Shown in pieces: positions 61,125 through 64,000 of a DNA stretch of 64,000 bases. Position 1 is the first letter of the stretch. Every line of letters starts with the position of its first letter. The notes below the pieces were generated by a model. That model ran no database searches and was not told the DNA's origin. It saw nothing but the letters and a program-made list of their open reading frames with translations. The stretch is from Rhizobium sp. CCGE 510 (GTDB lineage: Bacteria > Pseudomonadota > Alphaproteobacteria > Rhizobiales > Rhizobiaceae): NCBI RefSeq assembly GCF_000292525.1, contig NZ_AEYF01000044.1, positions 310,001 through 374,000 on the forward strand, given 5' to 3'. The position numbers and the translations under genes are program-made.

Positions 61125-61403
61125 ATGCGGAACCATCGGATTGCCGAAGCGATGCAGCCCGGCTGTATGCATCAGCCATGGAGAGACAAAATTATAAAGA
61201 TCATGGTCTTGCTGCACAGCGCCGATGGCATGGCTTGGCAGTCTCCCCCTAAAGGTACCAGCCTGAAGACATTGAGCGAAGCCGAAGAGCAAGGTTTCAT
61301 CTTGATCCGCGGGGAATTTCAGAAACGGCAATTCCGTCTGACGGAGCTGGGCTCCGACCATGTCGGGCGCGACAAGCGTCGTCTGGAAGCGCGCAGGCTG
61401 TGA
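61125..61403 (+). CDS. Hypothetical protein, up to 92 residues
   Basis: A frame of 92 codons, or 78 from ATG 61167 (MHQPWRDKIIKIMVLLHSAD), with a basic, helix-rich C-terminus (LTELGSDHVGRDKRRLEARR). The pattern LSEAEEQGFILIRGEFQKRQ followed by LTELGSDH looks like a winged-helix recognition and wing. No clear ribosome site is present. It is bounded by repeats-free gaps of 250-290 bases. Treat as tentative. Confidence 0.45.
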   Translation: MRNHRIAEAMQPGCMHQPWRDKIIKIMVLLHSADGMAWQSPPKGTSLKTLSEAEEQGFILIRGEFQKRQFRLTELGSDHVGRDKRRLEARRL

Positions 61404-61533
61404 ACCGATACCGCCGGCTAAGCGCCAACTGAGACGCACAAGCCGGGCTGCCCGACAGTGGAAAGGCGAGCCTGACAATGGCCGCTTCTGCGGGGAGCGG
61501 TCATCCCCGACCAGCTTACAGCGCATGCTGGGC

Positions 61534-61911
61534 TTAGGCGGCATCCTGGATATCGAAGCGAATGATCTTGTCGCCTTCCAAGCGAAAGATATGCGTCACG
61601 GTCTTGTCCTTCAGGCCGTGGCTTTGCCCCCGCAACGGCCGGCCATCGAGGTCGAATACCGACTGGATGACCTCGACGGCAACGGAGCCGTCTTCTGTTT
61701 CTTGAAATGCGACCGGCTCGACATGCGGACTGATAACGGCCCATTGGCGTGTCCAATAGTCGCGTACGGCCTCGCGACCGTTGACGTAGCCGCCATCCAT
61801 GCCGTTGGCCCAGGCGACGTCATCGGAAAGCACGGCAAGAACAGCGTCGATGTCTCTGGCGTTGAAGCTGGCATAGACGCGCTTGATCATTTCGACGTCA
61901 TTTCTAGACAT
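61534..61911 (-). CDS. SnoaL/NTF2-like protein
   Basis: A 125-residue protein with the NTF2-like cone fold: MIKRVYASFNARDIDAVLA, the strand LSDDVAWANGMDGG and C-terminal VTHIFRLEGDKIIRFDIQD are typical. The family includes cyclases, isomerases and ligand-binding proteins, so the role cannot be set. GAGGAAACGAC precedes the ATG at 61911. It is divergent from the MarR gene across 127 bases, so that regulator probably controls it. Confidence 0.88.
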   Translation of the reverse strand: MSRNDVEMIKRVYASFNARDIDAVLAVLSDDVAWANGMDGGYVNGREAVRDYWTRQWAVISPHVEPVAFQETEDGSVAVEVIQSVFDLDGRPLRGQSHGLKDKTVTHIFRLEGDKIIRFDIQDAA

Positions 61912-61983
61912 GTCGTTTCCTCAATCGAGATTGAAACATTTGCTGTGCGCATCGAAACGGCATTGTCGAATGCCGCTGATGAA

Positions 61984-62005
61984 GATACATACGTACATAT
62001 ATATC
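61984..62005. promoter_or_regulatory. Imperfect palindrome between the NTF2-like and MarR genes
   Basis: GATACATACGTAC and GTATATATATC-like arms centre on TACGTA, an imperfect 22-base palindrome with GATA and TATC ends. The position in the divergent intergenic region and the AT-rich dyad fit a MarR-family operator. Binding is inference. Confidence 0.55.
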
Positions 62006-62038
62006 TTGTAGTCAAGCGCTGGAGAAAAGGGAAGCGGA

Positions 62039-62497
62039 ATGGACGAAGACGTGCTTTCGACGCCGGGGCATCTTATCAGTCTTGCGGCGCGGGGCTTTGC
62101 CCGGCTCAGCGAGTCACGCCTGAAACCGCTTGGTTTCGGTGTCGGCCAGTTGCCTGTGCTGGTGGCGCTGCAGAATGGCAAGGCAAGCACGCAGCGCGAT
62201 CTCGCCCGCTTTGCCAAAGTGGAGCAACCGCCGATGGCGCAGATGCTTGCTCGCATGGAGCGGGACGGCCTGATCGAGCGGACACGCGACCCGGCTGACG
62301 GGCGCAGCAGCCGCGTCGTGCTGACCAAGGCTGCGCGGCAAAGCATGCCGGAGGCCGTTGCGGCCTTGTTCCAGGGGAATAGCGAGGCCTTGGCGGGCTT
62401 TACGGATGCGGAAGCAGCACAGCTTGTCGATCTGCTCAAGCGGCTGATCGACAATCTGGATCAGATTGCGGACGCGGAGGTTCTGCTGCGCGACTGA
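62039..62497 (+). CDS. MarR-family transcriptional regulator
   Basis: A 152-residue regulator with a winged helix (LRDLARFAKVEQPPMAQMLARMERDG recognition region with the wing DPADGRSSRVVLT, quoted in part) and flanking dimerisation helices. GGAAGCGG lies before ATG 62039. It is divergent from the NTF2-like gene with a palindrome between them and converges on the ABC exporter gene 24 bases past its stop. Ligand unknown. Confidence 0.92.
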   Translation: MDEDVLSTPGHLISLAARGFARLSESRLKPLGFGVGQLPVLVALQNGKASTQRDLARFAKVEQPPMAQMLARMERDGLIERTRDPADGRSSRVVLTKAARQSMPEAVAALFQGNSEALAGFTDAEAAQLVDLLKRLIDNLDQIADAEVLLRD

Positions 62498-62520
62498 TGA
62501 ATTCCGCCACCAAGCAGACG

Positions 62521-64000
62521 TCAGTTTCCATTCCGCGGTTGCGCCGGCTTATTCTCGGCGGCGCTGCCCTTCGGCGGCGAACGGCGGTTCTCCAACACGC
62601 GTGACAGCAAATTCCGTTTTCTCTTGCGCTTGATCAGATCGATATCGCTGACGAGCTTTGCGCCGCCCTCGCGCCGCTCCAAGGTGATCTTGCGGCTATG
62701 AAAGACTTCGAGCTCAGCCCGATGCGCGACGCTGACAATGGTCACCTCGGGCAATTCATCGATCACCATCTGCATCATCTTGTCCTGGCTCTTCTCATCG
62801 AGTGCCGAGGTTGCTTCATCCAGCACGATGATATCGGGCGTGTGCAGCAGGAGACGCGCAAAGGCGAGGCGCTGCTTTTCGCCGCCCGACAAGGTCTGGT
62901 CCCATGGCGCGTCTTCCTCGATCTTGTCGTTCAGATAATCCAGCCCCACCTTGGCGAGAGCCTCCTTGATCCTATCCAGCGTCCAGCTATCGGCGGCGCC
63001 GGGATAGGCCACCGCGCGGCGAAGCGTGCCCGACGGGATGTAGGGCCGTTGCGGCAGCATGAACAAGCGTCGGTCGGCGTGGAAATTGACGCTGCCGTCG
63101 CCCCAGGGCCAAAGACCGGCGATCGCCCGCACCAGCGTGCTCTTGCCCGACCCGGATTCTCCGGATACGAGCACCCGCTCGCCGGGTTCGATCGCCACCT
63201 GGGTTTCCGTAACCACGGCGGTGCCGTCGTCAAGCGACACGGAGAGATCGTTCAGGCTGAGCATCGCCTCGCCCTCCGTTTCGCCACGCTTGATGCGCCC
63301 GAGCGCGTCGCTCTTTTCGGCCCGCTCCAGCCCGTCGAGCGACATCATCAGCGAAGCGATACGCCGGGCACAGGCGTTCCAATCGGCAAGACGGGGATAG
63401 TTGTCGACCAGCCATCCGAACGCGCCCTGGACGATGGCGAAAGCAGAGGCTGCCTGCATGACCTGGCCCAGCGTCATGCTGCCTTCGAGAAACTTCGGAG
63501 CGCACAGCAACACCGGCACGACCGGAGCAATCAGCATTGATCCATGCGACACCAGCGTTGTGCGCATGTGCTGGCGGGCAAGCAGCGCCCATTGTCCGAG
63601 CACATTGGCGAAGGTCTTGTCGAGGTCGTTGCGCTCCTCCTCTTCGCCGCCGAGCAATGCAATGCTCTCGCCGTTTTCGCGCACATGCGTCAGCGTGTAG
63701 CGAAATTCGGCTTCGGTTTGATTTTTAGCCTCGGAGATCTGGACAAAATGGCGGCCGATGACCGCCATCGAACTGGAGGTGATCGCGGCATAGAGAACCG
63801 CAGTGACGACGAGAAAGCCGGGAATGGTGACGGTGAATCCGGCGATCGGCAGCGTCAATGCCCCGCCGATCGTCCAGAGCACGACGATGAAGGTGGAGGC
63901 CGCCAGGAATGCGGAAATGACCCCGGCGATGAAATCGACAGGGGCTTCGGTGGCAATCCGCAAATCTTCCGAAATGCGCGCTTCGGGGTTTTTGTGGTCA
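62521..64000 (-). CDS. ABC transporter, fused permease-ATPase (ABC_membrane_2 type), partial
   Basis: The visible C-terminal part of a fused ABC protein. The frame is open to the right edge and continues DHKNPEARISEDLRIATEAP in frame, so the visible M at 63963 is not the start. Helices GVISAFLAASTFIVVLWTIGG and others are followed by the ATPase with Walker A SGESGSGKST, signature LSGGEKQRLAFAR and Walker B IIVLDEATSALD. The EAA-like loop NPEARISEDL is the signature of the SbmA/BacA-YddA/ABCD branch. A basic tail follows. Substrate unknown. Confidence 0.9.
   Translation of the reverse strand, partial: DHKNPEARISEDLRIATEAPVDFIAGVISAFLAASTFIVVLWTIGGALTLPIAGFTVTIPGFLVVTAVLYAAITSSSMAVIGRHFVQISEAKNQTEAEFRYTLTHVRENGESIALLGGEEEERNDLDKTFANVLGQWALLARQHMRTTLVSHGSMLIAPVVPVLLCAPKFLEGSMTLGQVMQAASAFAIVQGAFGWLVDNYPRLADWNACARRIASLMMSLDGLERAEKSDALGRIKRGETEGEAMLSLNDLSVSLDDGTAVVTETQVAIEPGERVLVSGESGSGKSTLVRAIAGLWPWGDGSVNFHADRRLFMLPQRPYIPSGTLRRAVAYPGAADSWTLDRIKEALAKVGLDYLNDKIEEDAPWDQTLSGGEKQRLAFARLLLHTPDIIVLDEATSALDEKSQDKMMQMVIDELPEVTIVSVAHRAELEVFHSRKITLERREGGAKLVSDIDLIKRKRKRNLLSRVLENRRSPPKGSAAENKPAQPRNGN

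Overview
The window reads as chromosomal DNA of a Rhizobium (R. leguminosarum/R. etli type) alphaproteobacterium. The grounds are high GC coding bias, a GcrA/CcrM-style cell-cycle promoter, a SAM-II riboswitch ahead of metZ, the long alphaproteobacterial dCTP deaminase, a PodJ-type polarity protein, the pstSCAB-phoU-phoB cluster with phoR upstream, and two families of palindromic intergenic mosaic repeats (RIME-like) scattered between genes. I see no prophage, CRISPR array, conjugation genes or rRNA. The only intact mobile element is one IS481-type insertion sequence.

Layout. 1-6.9 kb: tail of a MarR-like gene, a cold-shock protein, and a three-gene fatty-acid beta-oxidation operon (acyl-CoA dehydrogenase, thiolase, FadB/FadJ-like protein) read leftward from a strong palindromic operator. 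6.9-16.9 kb: rightward SDR and VOC enzymes, a 1260-residue PodJ-like protein, a TauE/TIGR02186 membrane pair, a RibD-like reductase, an alpha/beta hydrolase and a transglycosylase lipoprotein. 16.9-20.2 kb: PdeM nuclease and Lhr-type helicase of the ligase-associated DNA repair set. 20.2-27.1 kb: Rrf2 regulator with an AhpD-like protein, an untracked 55-residue protein, YitT, a TPR-methyltransferase, a CAP-domain lipoprotein, a MATE pump, pyrD and DUF952. 27.1-34.5 kb: small secreted protein, NarL-type regulator, LexA-like S24 regulator, SNase-like and TerB-like proteins, a solute-binding protein, a chemoreceptor and a VOC protein. 34.8-43.0 kb: small lipoprotein, tRNA-Gly, dCTP deaminase, riboswitch-metZ, apaG, hslO, argF, argD and gcrA. 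43.2-54.2 kb: phosphate module (phoB, phoU, pstB, pstA, pstC, pstS), interrupted by a DUF559 nuclease gene and the IS before phoR, then divergent ppk2. 54.3-64 kb: anchored hypothetical protein, nitronate monooxygenase, tRNA-Thr, two secreted small proteins, MFS pump, methyltransferase, NTF2-like/MarR divergent pair, and an ABC exporter running off the right edge.

The coherent systems are phosphate sensing, uptake and storage (Pst, PhoU, PhoB, PhoR, PPK2), beta-oxidation under a palindromic operator that recurs before the nitronate monooxygenase gene 49 kb away, methionine synthesis under a SAM-II switch, and arginine synthesis (argD-argF). The most notable non-coding signals are the twin operators, a 145-bp MITE-like insertion with an 11-bp direct duplication inside a RIME, a GANTC cluster ahead of gcrA, a GNRA-loop hairpin with U-tract ahead of argD, and a hairpin that buries the Shine-Dalgarno of a transglycosylase lipoprotein. 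I did not find a clearly new multi-gene system; most genes are core chromosomal functions.
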